From Favolaschia claudopus (taxonomy: Eukaryota; Basidiomycota; Agaricomycetes; Agaricales; Mycenaceae): 64,000 nucleotides of DNA. Made by a program: the position numbers and the translations under genes. The notes beneath the pieces were generated by a model. The model saw nothing but the letters and a program-made list of their open reading frames with translations, was not told where the DNA came from and ran no database searches. This document shows positions 46,832 through 57,700 of this stretch, piece after piece (positions within the stretch are counted from its first letter, which is position 1; every line of letters starts with the position of its first letter). The DNA lies in contig JAWWNJ010000065.1 in the NCBI GenBank assembly GCA_037176885.1, positions 1,302,001 to 1,366,000 of the forward strand, in the 5' to 3' direction.

Positions 46832-47812
46832 GCTTTCTCGGGACCACTGATGCTGCTGCTCGCCACCTGTAGCAGGATCACGCGGTTGATCTGCATCTTT
46901 TGTCTCCTCCGGCGTCATAAAGATATTGCCACACAGCCTCAACAGCGGGAGATTGTGCTCCGCGACCTCTTCCCCACCCAACCACACTAGCACAATCTTT
47001 TGCAGAAGCCCCCGGTGGTTCAAGTACTCAAATAATGGTGAGCTTCTCCCTGAAACGTTCTGCTTTAGTGGCATTGGGAGCAAGAGCACTCGCAACATCA
47101 CCTGCCAGGAAAACCCGAACGGTTTGCGGAAATTGCGTATGGGTCTTAACATAGTCTATGCATATGCAATTTAGAACTTGCCAATCGTAAAGAAGAAAGC
47201 GGCAGACCTCGCATTCTTGATCCTGTTTCATTCGAGTCGCCAACGTCAACAAAAAGAAAACGCAGAGATTCCTGGCTGAAACCCTAGGTGACGATTACCG
47301 AATTGGAGCATACACAATCAAGAGATCAATTACCGCAATGAACTGATCAAATTGTTCTGTGGAACAAATGCCATTGGTAGTCAGCCTTTTGAGTAACGTG
47401 CGTCTATTGAAGAAGACAATTTGAATTATCCAGAACCAAATTTCTTTACAGTCCTGAAAGCCTTCTGGACGTAAGTAGTTGCAGATTTGCTCAGTGAGTG
47501 AGTGTGCCGCCGAAAGCCCTCCCTTGTGGCCTGCCGCAAAGCCGCTGAATATGTTCTCATCTCCATCGATAACACAAAGCATCACTGGCGGCGGAACATG
47601 AGATTGAGAAGAAGGCCTTTTTTATTCAAGTCAGCGCTTCCAAATGTGGAGCATGGACGGATAGAGACCAGTCAAGTGTGACTGACCCGAGTCCAACCAA
47701 CTGCTGGAGTGCTGCAACTTGTGACTTCAGTGCCACGTTTTCTTGTATCGCTGCCTTCGATAGATCTGTGGAAAGCTTCAGTCCATGACACATATGGGTC
47801 AAAGCATTGGTG
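46829..47812 (-). pseudogene. DUF7923-domain gene, probably disrupted
   Basis: This encodes a DUF7923-type domain, seen in fungal proteins that often also have CCCH zinc fingers; its biochemical role is unknown to me. Minus-strand order: a coiled-coil stretch (QENVALKSQVAALQQL, about 47730-47685), then from 47585 LCVIDGDENIFSG, GGLSAAHSLTEQI, NRRTLLKRLTTNGIC and STEQFDQFIA. An intron at 47284-47333 leads to GFSQESLRFLFVDVGDSNETGSRMR. Another at 47156-47207 (donor GTCTGC) leads to YVKTHTQFPQTVRVFLAGDVAS. A frame change near 47035 is needed to continue with EYLNHRGLLQKIVLVWL and NLPLLRLCGNIFM. The frame ends at TAG 46829-46831, supplied by a hAT-type terminus, and no zinc finger follows. Its 5' side is cut by MITEs at 47818 and 48080. 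The frameshift could be a sequence error. Confidence 0.7.
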
Positions 47813-47817
47813 TACTA

Positions 47818-47981
47818 GAGCTTATTTGCAACCGGTGAGAAGGAGATTTTCAAGTACAAAGCTAAGCGAGGATTGTGAAAAGTGAGAGGCGCGTACTGGC
47901 ACAAATTTCCGCTCCACAGGTGAGAATTGACTGACATCTAGGTAGGGTAATTCCTATTTTTCACCGGTTGCAAATAAGCTC
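47818..47981. mobile_element. 164 bp MITE
   Basis: Perfect inverted ends GAGCTTATTTGCAACCGGTGA, TA on each side. It lies at the 5' edge of the recognisable DUF7923 gene; without it the two sides join at a CAGTAG that could be a splice acceptor. Confidence 0.8.
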
Positions 47982-48079
47982 TACTGGAGACAGTTCTCAA
48001 AATATTCTCCCTGTAGACATCCAGGTTAAGGCTCCTTTAGCAGCTCAAAGCAGTGCGCCCACCAAGCGGCTTGATACTA

Positions 48080-48482
48080 TTGTGCCCATCAGGTCTGGAT
48101 TTGCACACTAACTCTGGATTTCTTGCATTTCCCGCTCCCCCGTCCATCGTTTGGCCCCGGGATCATCCGGATATTACTCCTCCATTGCTTTCCTGCTGTA
48201 GTCCCACAGCACAAGAGCTATAAAGGAGGGGAAGCACTCGCAAAACGATTACCGGGTTGGCGAGTATTTTGATCTCACTGATCACGACATCAATTTACCC
48301 TGATGAATCGGTACTCCATCCTCAACACATTCCTCTTCATATATCCCTATATAAATCGGTAGAACTATAGATTAGAAGTATAGGAACGCATCCCAAGAAA
48401 TCCGGAGGACAACGGGTCAAAGAGGAAGCAGGAATAATGAAAATCCAGAGTCAGTGTGCAAATCCAGACGCGATGGGCACAA
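48080..48482. mobile_element. 403 bp TIR element
   Basis: The inverted ends begin TTGTGCCCATC and continue with TCTGGATTTGCACACT, over 40 bp with four to five mismatches, TA-flanked. No coding sequence. Confidence 0.75.
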
Positions 48483-48518
48483 TACACAGCGGTGTTTCCG
48501 AAATTTATGTGGCCGATA

Positions 48519-48845
48519 AGTTAGCTCGAGAACGCTAAGATTCTCCGTAGATTTCAGCGGGCTGGAAACGGATGATTATCTGCATTATTTATGAGTTCTT
48601 GAAATGCATCGATAAATGCATTGCTAAACCCTACAAATTCTTTTTGCATTATTGTGCCAATAAACCCAAAATTGAGAGATTTTATTGGCTGTTGCCTTGA
48701 TTCCTTGGCCGTTAAGTGTATCTAAATTTTGAAGGCTTAGTGAAAGATTTATCGACAGATTTCGAGGGTCCATAAATGTTACGCAAATGAATCCGTTTAT
48801 GGGCCCGTGAAATCTATGAAGAATCTTAGCATACTCGACCTAACT
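48519..48845. mobile_element. 327 bp TIR element
   Basis: The inverted ends AGTTAGCTCGAGAACGCTAA / AGTTAGGTCGAGTATGCTAA extend to about 45 bp, TA-flanked. The interior is AT-rich without a gene. Confidence 0.75.
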
Positions 48846-49010
48846 TATTGGGTCGATAAACTGAGAAACCGCGGCTGTGATAGTAGAGCATGTAAATTAC
48901 TAGTGCTTGGATGTCTTTTGCCACGTTGTTGCCACGTAACTTAAGGCGAAACGGCTAAACACAACCAAACACTTCCATCCAGTGATGTCATCATTAAGTT
49001 ATCAAATCCC

Positions 49011-49428
49011 AGGCCCCCGGTCACTACCTATAATGGCGGTCCGGTTTAGAGTAAATCAACGTCCCAAAAACCCTGTTTCTCGGTCCGCGATTTAGAGTAA
49101 AACAGGCGGAATCTGGCTTGGTCCAAGATAGAGTAAAACTTCTCCGGGAGAAGAAATTTTGGTGGGGTAATCACATTTTGACGAGGCTCCAAAGTTAATT
49201 TGCAGTCCTTTTACAGGGCATTTTGGGTGTGAAACCAACGCTCATGCCCGCTCAAGCTGGGGGAAAGTCAGAAATGCCACCAAAGTGCGAAAATGTGCAT
49301 CAAACCGCGGAAAAATCGGAATTTTACCCCAAATCTTGCTCCGAAATAGAGTAAAGGAGACGTAGAGTAAATCAACGAAATTCTGGGCTGAAATGCGGAC
49401 CGAGTTAATAGGTAGTGACCGGGGGCCT
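49011..49428. mobile_element. 418 bp hAT-type MITE
   Basis: The ends AGGCCCCCGGTCACTACCTA are inverted, and an identical octamer CAAATCCC flanks both sides (49003-49010 and 49429-49436). An 8 bp duplication points to hAT, distinct from the TA-flanked families around it. TAGAGTAAA occurs five times inside (49047, 49093, 49129, 49347, 49363). Confidence 0.85.
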
Positions 49429-49766
49429 CAAATCCCCCAAGAACCAAAATTTTATATTCGGCCAAAAGGTCTAGGCTCGACTCCCGCCGTCATATATGGT
49501 GCTGCTCACTTAGTCACCGCTACTTTTGTACAAAAATTGATGGCCCATTGATCTCATCAGGGAAAAATCTGATTTTTTAATCCTCTTGCATAAATGCTCC
49601 ATTTCATGGTAGCTACATTTTGGCAAGAGGAATTGAGCTCAGAATAAAAACTGGGCGAGATGGAAAATTTGACTCTAAGGCCCCAATCGTTTCCGTTTCG
49701 TTTGCGCCGGGGACCCAACCGTTTATAAACTGCTTCAAACGGTATAAACGGTTTTACCCTGAATTA

Positions 49767-49965
49767 GAGAGGTTGTGCGAGCGACCCAGGTCGCTTTTTA
49801 ACCGCTCAGATCTCCGCAGCGATGAATACCAGGTGTGGGGTCCAAGCGACCTAGAAGAGTATTGTCCTGGGACATTCCTAGGTCGCTGGGGTCTCACATC
49901 TGAAACTGCTCGTTGTGGAGATCTAAGCGGTTAAAAAGCGACCTGGGTCGCTCGCACAACCTCTC
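49767..49965. mobile_element. 199 bp fold-back MITE, copy 2
   Basis: Member of the GAGAGGTTGTGCGAGCG family, TA-flanked, with the best-preserved terminal repeats: the outer 38 bp or so of the two ends are perfect complements. Confidence 0.85.
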
Positions 49966-50031
49966 TATTAACCCCTGATCAGCCGGTCTGGAAGCTGAAT
50001 TGGACATGAGTAATTAATACAAAACAATATA

Positions 50032-50223
50032 GGCTTTGTGTGAGCGACCCGGGTCGCTATTAAATCGCTCGGATCTCCACAACGAGCAGTCCCAGGGACA
50101 ATGTCCCAGCGACCTAGGAACAGGGCAATACTCTTCTAGGTCGCTGAGAGTTCACACCTGGTATCGATTGCTGCGGAGATCTGAGCGAGCGAAAAGCGAC
50201 CTGGGTCGCTCGCACAAAGTCTC
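50032..50223. mobile_element. 192 bp fold-back MITE, copy 3 (inverted, diverged)
   Basis: Inverted relative to copy 2 and only 66 bases away. The right end reads GAGACTTTGTGCGAGCG on the minus strand. TA flanks both sides. Copies 2 and 3 together form an even larger inverted repeat. Confidence 0.75.
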
Positions 50224-50225
50224 TA

Positions 50226-51141
50226 TTGAATATCCGCCAATATTTGCCTGGTTGCGAGCTGATGGTGACAAGTGGCGGCAAAAAATCCACCCACGGCGCC
50301 GGCTTGATGGTGAGTACCAGTCGGACGGTCCCCGCTTTAATATTGTGTGCTGCTGCCTTTGGAACATTCTCTCCCCTATTGTCAGTTGTGCACACACCTT
50401 CTGGTCAGTTTTCCGTATTTTTCAGTCGTTATTTGAGCACTTTTGAAGGACCGGAAAAATATCCAACTGCTTATAAACGGTGTTGTATCCGTTACCGTTT
50501 GTTGTGCTCCGCCGGGCAATGAGCGGTCAACGCATCACGTCTCACTTATAGCAGGAACCGGCCACAGAGGTGCATTATAGACTCCGCCAAGACTTCGTGA
50601 CAAACTTTTCACCCGATTTGGAAATCGCTACTAGTGCCCCAGTTTTACGCGGATTTTCCTGAAACTGTGGAGACAAGCATTGATTATCATTGAGTCATCA
50701 CAGTTCGTGTGATGATGAGTCATTCTCCGTATGGTTTCCTTCTTATACATTGAAAAGGCTGTATGGGTGCGATGACTGTGATTGATTGTTCACACGGTCT
50801 GTGGCAGTATAAATAGCGTAGTATATTCTCTTTGTACTTTAGTCCTTTTATTCAGTTCATTTCTCGAAGCTAATACCGCACTCCCCAATCCCTGGTCATC
50901 TTACCGATCAGTGGACGCTGGAAGGCTGCCGTATTGTGGAGGCAGTCAACACTAGGGGAATCAACCAGACAGAGCTCAGAGAAGCCAACAATGACAGAAC
51001 AATAGTGTGGTCATTCAAGAGAGGCCACTAGAGAAAGAGCACATGGTGGTCAAGACCAAGAAGAGAAGATCTGTATCTAATCTACAGCTACTGTCTATAA
51101 GATCAGATATGTAATGGAAACGGAGCAGATCTGATATAATA
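50226..51141. other. No recognised gene; LTR-like promoter sequence
   Basis: A TATA-type box (GTATAAATAG, about 50807-50816) is followed by pyrimidine-rich leader-like sequence up to about 50920, as in a short LTR. No ends or target duplication could be fixed. Confidence 0.25.
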
Positions 51142-51338
51142 GAGAGGTTGTGCGAGCGACCCAGGTCGCTTTTTGACCGCTCCGATCTCCGCAGCGATGG
51201 ATACCACGTGTGAGCTCCAAGCGACCTAGAAGAGTATTGTCCTGGGACATTCCTAGGTCGCTGGGATATCACATCTGAGACTGCTCGTTGTGGAGATCTA
51301 AGCGGTTTAATAGCGACCTGGGTCGCTCGCACAACTGA
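51142..51338. mobile_element. 197 bp fold-back MITE, copy 4
   Basis: Close to copy 1 in sequence. The right end is slightly decayed (ACAACTGA instead of ACAACCTCTC) but still followed by TA. Confidence 0.8.
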
Positions 51339-51340
51339 TA

Positions 51341-52080
51341 GATGTAAGATAAGGAGTCAATCCAGCAATGATAAAGAAAGGAATCAATCCTACGGTGATA
51401 ATGAAAGCAAGGTGCATGAGATCGTCAAGGAGGATAAGGGCGAGTTGGCGATATAAGGAATCCAATAGTCAAATGGGGATCAGCCAAGGGACAAAGGATA
51501 TGGGACCAATGATGATCAGTCAGAGGTTGCGGATGTAGATACAATGCAGGATAGCAAGGAGCAACGAGGACTGAGGCAATGGTGCGCTAAACCAAGGCTG
51601 AGGAAGGTCGATAAGACAATACAATGAGGACGGCAGGTGACAGTGCAGTCAACAAGGATAATAGTCGATCCTTAGGGAGAGACTAGACGGTGGTGCACTG
51701 GAGACAGTAATGAACAGTAACAAGGCAGACTGCAGAGGCGACAACACGGATAGAATGAAGTCGAGTAATGGAAGTCATATCATGGGAGAATAGAGGACGA
51801 CCAGGGGATGACGATACGAAAGTACAGTCCGGTGGGATGACAATACCACAGTGAATGAATATCGTCCGGTGCGGTGACAATACCTGGATGGGTAAAGTCC
51901 GGTGTTGTGGTGCAGTATAAGGAAACATACACCCGGTGTAATACAGAGGTGATATGAGGGACACATGTATGCAGAGTCCGCAAGGAAGGAAGGAATCAGA
52001 CGACATGTAGCAAGGAGGATGATTCTGGAAGATCAATACAGTTCCGAGATCCTTAGCTTTCTTCTTTACATCGTATACAA
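51341..52080 (+). other. Purine-rich leader upstream of the LINE ORF1 relic
   Basis: There is no open frame of interest on the plus strand. A 'gtccggt..gacaatacc' phrase is repeated three times at about 51825-51905. Position suggests a LINE 5' untranslated region, but this is inferred only from the ORF1 that follows. Confidence 0.3.
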
Positions 52081-52081
52081 T

Positions 52082-53311
52082 ATGTCTACTACGAGCAGTA
52101 AGAGTACTACCACAAACGGCCGCAGTACGCCGCAAAGAAGCATGTCGGAATCGCAGCAAACGCTGTCGCAACAACAAAGTCAAACACGGACGACGCGGAG
52201 CGCCGTCGACGCAGCCAAGATGTGGCTAGGGCTCTCAGCCTTGGGACTAGTGGAACTGACTGGTCGGAATGGACAGTCACGGATGCTCGCAAGCACTTTA
52301 TAGCTAAGGGATATTTGGGGGAGGATTCACGTACGTCCACCTTCGCTGCACTCTCTGCTGTAATTCTTCGCATTGCTGCCGTTCTACCGAGGGGCGCGAC
52401 GGTGGCGGCGGACTCATTACGCGCTGTGGCCGTGGTGCTAGAAGACAGACGCACAGACTATGTACTCGACGAGATTGCCAACAAAGTTAACTTGGTGCTG
52501 AGCGCCGTGAAAGCACACGAGCACGATGATGACCTATATGAGCAGCGTAAAAGCATGGCGGAGGACCTGCGCTCAGCGGCCGTGCAGCTTACACACACCG
52601 TTGACGAGCAGGCCGCCGACATTGCAACAACTGCGGCGCGTCTAGACGACGATCTCAAAAACTTAGTTCAGCGCAATGTTGAAGCCGGCACCCCGACAGC
52701 ACAACAATCTACCACAACGGCTGCTGCTGCTGCTGCTCCACGCTCTTACGCCGCTGCGGTGACGCGACAACTTCCACATGAGCATGCTATGGCGCTTGCG
52801 GGAGCAGAGGCACGTACGCGGCAGTTACTCATCGAAAAGGCACCACACATCCAGCAATGGATGAGTGGTCTTTGGGAAAAAGAACTGGTTGAGAAAGCCA
52901 AACAAGCGATTGTACTGATGAGACAGGATAATGTGGACGCCCCCCCGCAAGGTTCCCGCTTTCTGGGTGCTTCAAAAATACGCGCCAACGCAGTCCTCCT
53001 TCACATGAACAGCAGTGAAGCCGTCAACTGGGTTAAAGCCATTATCAACGCCTTTCTTGAGGCGTTGGGAGGCACGTCTGTTTACAAAGAAAGACTGGCT
53101 CTTGTGAGGGCAGCGGTAGCCGCGGGAGCGGACTTGACGGAGGCGAAAGAAGATTGGAGGCAGCGCAGGGAGGAGATGGTGGTGGGAGAAGGCAAGGGTG
53201 CGCGTTGTGTGGCCTTGCTTGTCACCTGCGCCATCAGACCGGGCGCCGAGGGACCGAGAAAAGTTTCCCGATTGGGAAGTCATGTGGAGGCGGAATTGCA
53301 CGAGTGGTATA
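52082..53311 (+). pseudogene. LINE-type ORF1 (gag-like), broken and 3'-truncated
   Basis: This resembles the first ORF of Agaricomycete non-LTR retrotransposons, a nucleic-acid-binding coiled-coil protein. One frame starts at ATG 52082 (MSTTSSKSTTTNGRSTPQR, Gln/Ser/Thr-rich) and runs to about 52303. The main frame is open from about 52110 to the MITE at 53312. It has a long charged heptad-like region (52430-52670), an Ala/Thr-rich linker with RSYAAAVTRQLP, then LIEKAPHIQQWMSGLWEKEL, KAKQAIVLMRQD and FLGASKIRANAVLLHMNSSEA. A frameshift or intron near 52110-52300 is needed to join them. The frame runs into the 127 bp MITE and stops there; no ORF2 follows. It is unrelated in sequence to the ORF1 at 60656-62320. 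Confidence 0.55.
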
Positions 53312-53438
53312 CAGTGGCGGCGCCATCTGATGCCACCCCTAAAAATAGAACAGCCTATTTCTTGAACTTTTGATGCAAATGGAGTCGATTGGGGTCACAT
53401 CAATTTTTTGGGGGTGGCATCAGATGGCGCCGCCACTG
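53312..53438. mobile_element. 127 bp MITE, CAGTGGCGGC ends, copy 2
   Basis: The ends CAGTGGCGGCGCCATCTGAT are inverted and TA flanks both sides. Same length as the copy at 41769-41895. It ends the upstream LINE ORF1 frame and lies only 48 bases before the F-box ATG, so it may fall in that gene's promoter. Confidence 0.9.
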
Positions 53439-54577
53439 TAGGATAGGACACGTTGCGGATCACATGACTCCAGCTTCTTTCCTGCATGGTTCTCACTCGC
53501 AGGGCGACTATCGCCGCCAAATTCCCCTCTCCCAGAATTCCCAATGAGCTTCTGGACGACATTCTTCGATATCTAGTTCCAAGACACTTAGCCACCGTCT
53601 GTCGCTGCTCGTGGTCCCTTCACAGCATTGCCATACCGATTCTCTATCGATGCGTCTCCTTCAACAGTGTGTCGCACCTCCAGGGATTTCTGCGCACAAT
53701 GAAGAAAAAAAATGCCCCACATATTGTGAGACAGGTCGCTCTCCCTGGAAATGCCTACGAGTACACCCGCTTCTTGCTGTATTGAACCTGACTAATAACC
53801 TAGTTAGCAGCACAATTTCCCCGCGATTGGCATCGGACATCACAGAGTGCATCCTTCGTTTCTTGAACCTAGAAACGCTCGATATCAGGCTTACGCGTTT
53901 CTTTGACTTTGGTCCGCTCCTTGCGAACGGCCACTTCGGACGTCTCAACACATTTCATACGAGCCTGTATGCCCAGAATCTCGACCCTTTGCTGGACTTT
54001 GTTCTGCGACACAAATCAACCTTGGTCCATCTTCTGGTTGTATCTCCCGCCTTGATCAAGCCGCTCGACCTCTCCGCTCGAACCATACACCTTCCCCTGC
54101 TTCAGAGCCTCGACGTACCTACATCCCTCCTTCCTCTCTTCGATCTGGGATTGACATGTCCCTTAACTTGCTTACGGATCGACATCAGGGATGCCGCGCT
54201 TGACTCGCAACTCATGCGGCCATGGCCACTGGGCCCGCAAAGAATCAAAAGCCTCGCTGTCTCCGGCGCATCATATGGTGCAGATAATGTTGGAAACGTC
54301 CTCGCCCAAATCGTCACCCTCTTGCCATGCGTCCAAACGCTGTCTCCCAATTCTGGTTCTTTCCGCCCTCTTCGCATCTCCGCCGTGAGTCTGCCACTAC
54401 TAAGATAACGATTTTCTGCTCATGCATTCTGTCAAGAATGACGATGTGCAAGCGATATCAGCTCAGCTCCTCAAATTCTCCAAGCTCGAGGCGTTAAAAT
54501 TGGGTGCAAAGGTGGTGGAGAACAGCCGCCCGATCAACAAACGAGAACAAGCTCAAATCATTTGTGGTTGGCATGAC

Positions 54578-54592
54578 GTATGTAAGACTCTT
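54578..54592. repeat. Target-site duplication of the LINE, left copy
   Basis: GTATGTAAGACTCTT here is identical to 63389-63403; including a shared preceding C the match is 16 bp. It directly precedes the T-run that is the LINE's poly-A tail on the other strand. Confidence 0.95.
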
Positions 54593-54774
54593 TTTTTTTT
54601 TTTTTTTTTTTGGAGCGTTGGGTCTTGAAACCTAAACGATCATCAGTTTGCAGAAGCTTTCCGAGTCGTCCGCTTGGGTTACTGGTTGTGGACCAGAGTA
54701 TGCCGGGGAAGATGTCCGGGAGGAAATGCCTTACGCACGATTATACCAGTGTGGGACTCCAGCAGTAAGGAATT

Positions 54775-57700
54775 TTATCCAATTCCAATTTTCTCGGGCT
54801 GTATACCCACTAAAACCCCCCTTGTATATGTCCAGTCATCCGGCAATGAGTCCTCGTCTTTAAGTAACCCGCTCCAGGTGTATAATACCTGTTTCTTACT
54901 CAGAGCCATAGAGCCGAACCTGGCTTTGTCTGACAGAATTCTGTCCCTATTCAGAGCGGAATTAATTGAGGAAATCCATTTATTCCGCACTTCCGTGGCA
55001 GTATGGACTTTTCCCGGGTTTTTTATAATACGATCAACGCGCAAATTCCATATTAGATGCCAGGATATTGATATTAAGATAGCGAATAGTCTGGCCTTGT
55101 GAGGTAGAAGGGCACCCTTCTCAGATTTGAAGCGAACCAGATTACATCCCAATACTAGCCCCCAATTTAACTTTGGGAAACATGAATCATGAAACTTCAT
55201 CGCCCACAGTTGTTGGGCTAGACTCCAGACCATGCTTTGTTCAGGGATTGTGCACTCTAATGCAATATGTTCAAGACTTTCCGTCACGCCGCAATGGCGA
55301 CAAATTCCATTGGGATGCATGCTGTGTAAGTGAAACCAGAACTCCCCGACTCTAAATGTTTCGTGGATGCATTTCCAAAAGAAATCCCTCGAAAGTCGGC
55401 GCAAGGTTGATGAGCGTATAGATTTCCAGATCTGTCTGTCAGAGGGAGTATAGCCTGCCATTTCTTCAACCGCGCAGCGAATACGGTCTAAATTCACAAA
55501 GGTTGATTTGCGATGTGGCTCGGGACGTAAATTTCGGATGATTTTTGTGAATGAGTGTTGGGATCCGTGCTGAAGTTGTATCCCAGGGTTAGTGAACATA
55601 AGATCTATCTGCGTGTCAATTTCAATAGGTTGCGGTGGGGATATAGATAATTGCGCGCAACTTGGTGTTGCCTTGACTTTTTTGAATCTCACCCGGCCTG
55701 TTCTCTCATTGAGAGCCGCAAGGACTGCCTGGATTAGTTGGAAATTGCTATCCAGTTTATTGTTCTCAAATTGAACTCTTTCTTTGACGAGGACACGTGG
55801 CAGATAATCTGACGGTGAACAAATCAGCAGAGGGGTTGATTGGGAAGTTGACTGTAGTTTGTGGAGCAGGCCGCCCAGCAATCCTGTCGTATAGGAAAGG
55901 GGGATTTCCTCCACGTCGAACGAAAGCTGCCAGATTTCGTGTGTTGGATTGGGATCTGTCTCGCCCACGACGGCAATATGCAGTTCCACAATAGGTTTCC
56001 ATTCGTTCGCATGTTGAACCCGACAGTCGAGAAATATAGTTAGAAGTTCATGGTGTGGGTTAGATGACAATTTCCGCCTTGCTGGGATAGTGTTCAGAGG
56101 TTCATCATCAGCAAATATTCGGTAGCCAGATTCTACGTCGCGCAAAGAGAAGTCTGGGTCGAAAATGAACTCTTGATCAACGGCCAACTCTTGCTTGTTC
56201 ACTTCTCTTTCAAGATCGGTCAGGTTGAGAAGGTTGCAAAGATCGAGGCTTGCTATTTGGGGGTTCCATTTAGGGTAAACACTATCGAGTATGGATTTTG
56301 CAGTGTCTATGCAAGAACCGGGATCTGTGCATCCGAGTTCAGTTCGGTCGCGTCGGCACGGTGGGCAGCCGCAGTTTTTCCGCCCAAATCCTGATGGATT
56401 GATCTGATGGGGTTTACGAAGCACACTCGTCTTTCTTTCTGCGATGACCACCAATTCTTGCAAGGTTCGGACACCATGCTTCAAGCGCAGGCAATTTGCG
56501 GCGCGTCGTCGGCAAGCGGAGTTGAACAAAACAGCATTCACGGCAGGGTGTTTCCATATAGGCATATTCATTTGGATGGAGGGCGATATCGATAGCGCCG
56601 TAAAGCGTAGGTTGAATTTCGTTGCGACACTAATCATGCGCTTGAGTTGATCAGGGAGTTTAGTTTTCGGTGAAAGTGGGACATGAATGTTCTGGAGGAA
56701 TATGTTGGTTACTTGTCCTCTATGAAAATTGAGGTAACTCTTCTCAAGTACATTCTGAATCAGAAAATCTACAAGGTAGCACCACCGTGGTCGGTGTGGG
56801 CCGTTAAGCAAGTATGATTGAAGGTTTACCAGGTCTATGGCTTCGTTTCTCGTTGGAATGTCTAAAATTTGTTTACCACCATCCAAGACATCTCGAATCA
56901 TTGTGTCATGTCCGACTCGGGCGCGTTTTCCATCCCACAGAAAATTGTGAGTTAGATCAATCAATGTCCTTTCAATCTCATCAGGCATTCCTTGAACTCG
57001 CGCTAGGTATTGCGTCCTCCCGCCAACAACCATATTTATGATGTGGCGTTTACCTTCAAGCCCAGGGTTTGTCATATTCCAACGATTCAGGTCGCATTTT
57101 ATTTTCTCCACTACAGACGGCCATGGAGTGATGTAAGTAATCTCATTTCCAATCCAAGCACCCAGAATGCGGCAGGTCTCACCGTCCCGAACAATTCTGA
57201 TGTTATCAGGAAGGCTTCCAACACACGAGTTTCCATTTACGCGGCGGTCTCGAACAACTTCGGCCCTGTATTCTGGTTGTCCAAACGGTAAGATGACAGT
57301 TTTGTGTTCATTGAATTTTGCGGTTGAGGCCGTACACCAAAGGTCCAATATCTTCCAAAGCTCGGTGAGTGAATCCTTAGACGATAAATAAATTGTCGTG
57401 TCATCTGCGAACAACGAAATCACCAAATTTTGGTCGGATCCCGGAATTTTCACGCCTGACAAGCTCGAATTTCGGATCAAGCAAGCCAATGGTTCAATAG
57501 CTAAGTTGAATAAAAGACAAGACAACGGGTCTCCCTGTCTCACACCCCGAATAACAAAGTAAGGGTCACTAATCATACCATTGACCATGACTACAGTTTC
57601 CGCGTTCGTATAGAGGCTTCGTATCAAGTTGCAGAATCTGGGCGGGAATCTGAAGTGCTGCAGGACTCTCAGAAGGTATGTGTGGTTGATTCTGTCGTAT

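Noticed and set aside
43223..51338. CRISPR-like appearance of repeated AGCGACC blocks
   Set aside because: The repeats are inverted within each unit, the copies are separated by kilobases with TA flanks, and the genome is eukaryotic; they are MITEs.
54578..54648. GTATGT donor with the T-run as an ordinary F-box intron (54578-54648)
   Set aside because: The GTATGTAAGACTCTT block is duplicated exactly at 63389, and the coding frame through GTA TGT AAG ACT CTT CGG continues across the LINE, so these bases are exonic.
54648..54863. 71-codon open frame as the F-box C-terminus
   Set aside because: It lies in the LINE 3' tail and antisense of ORF2; the true C-terminus is at 63404-63530.
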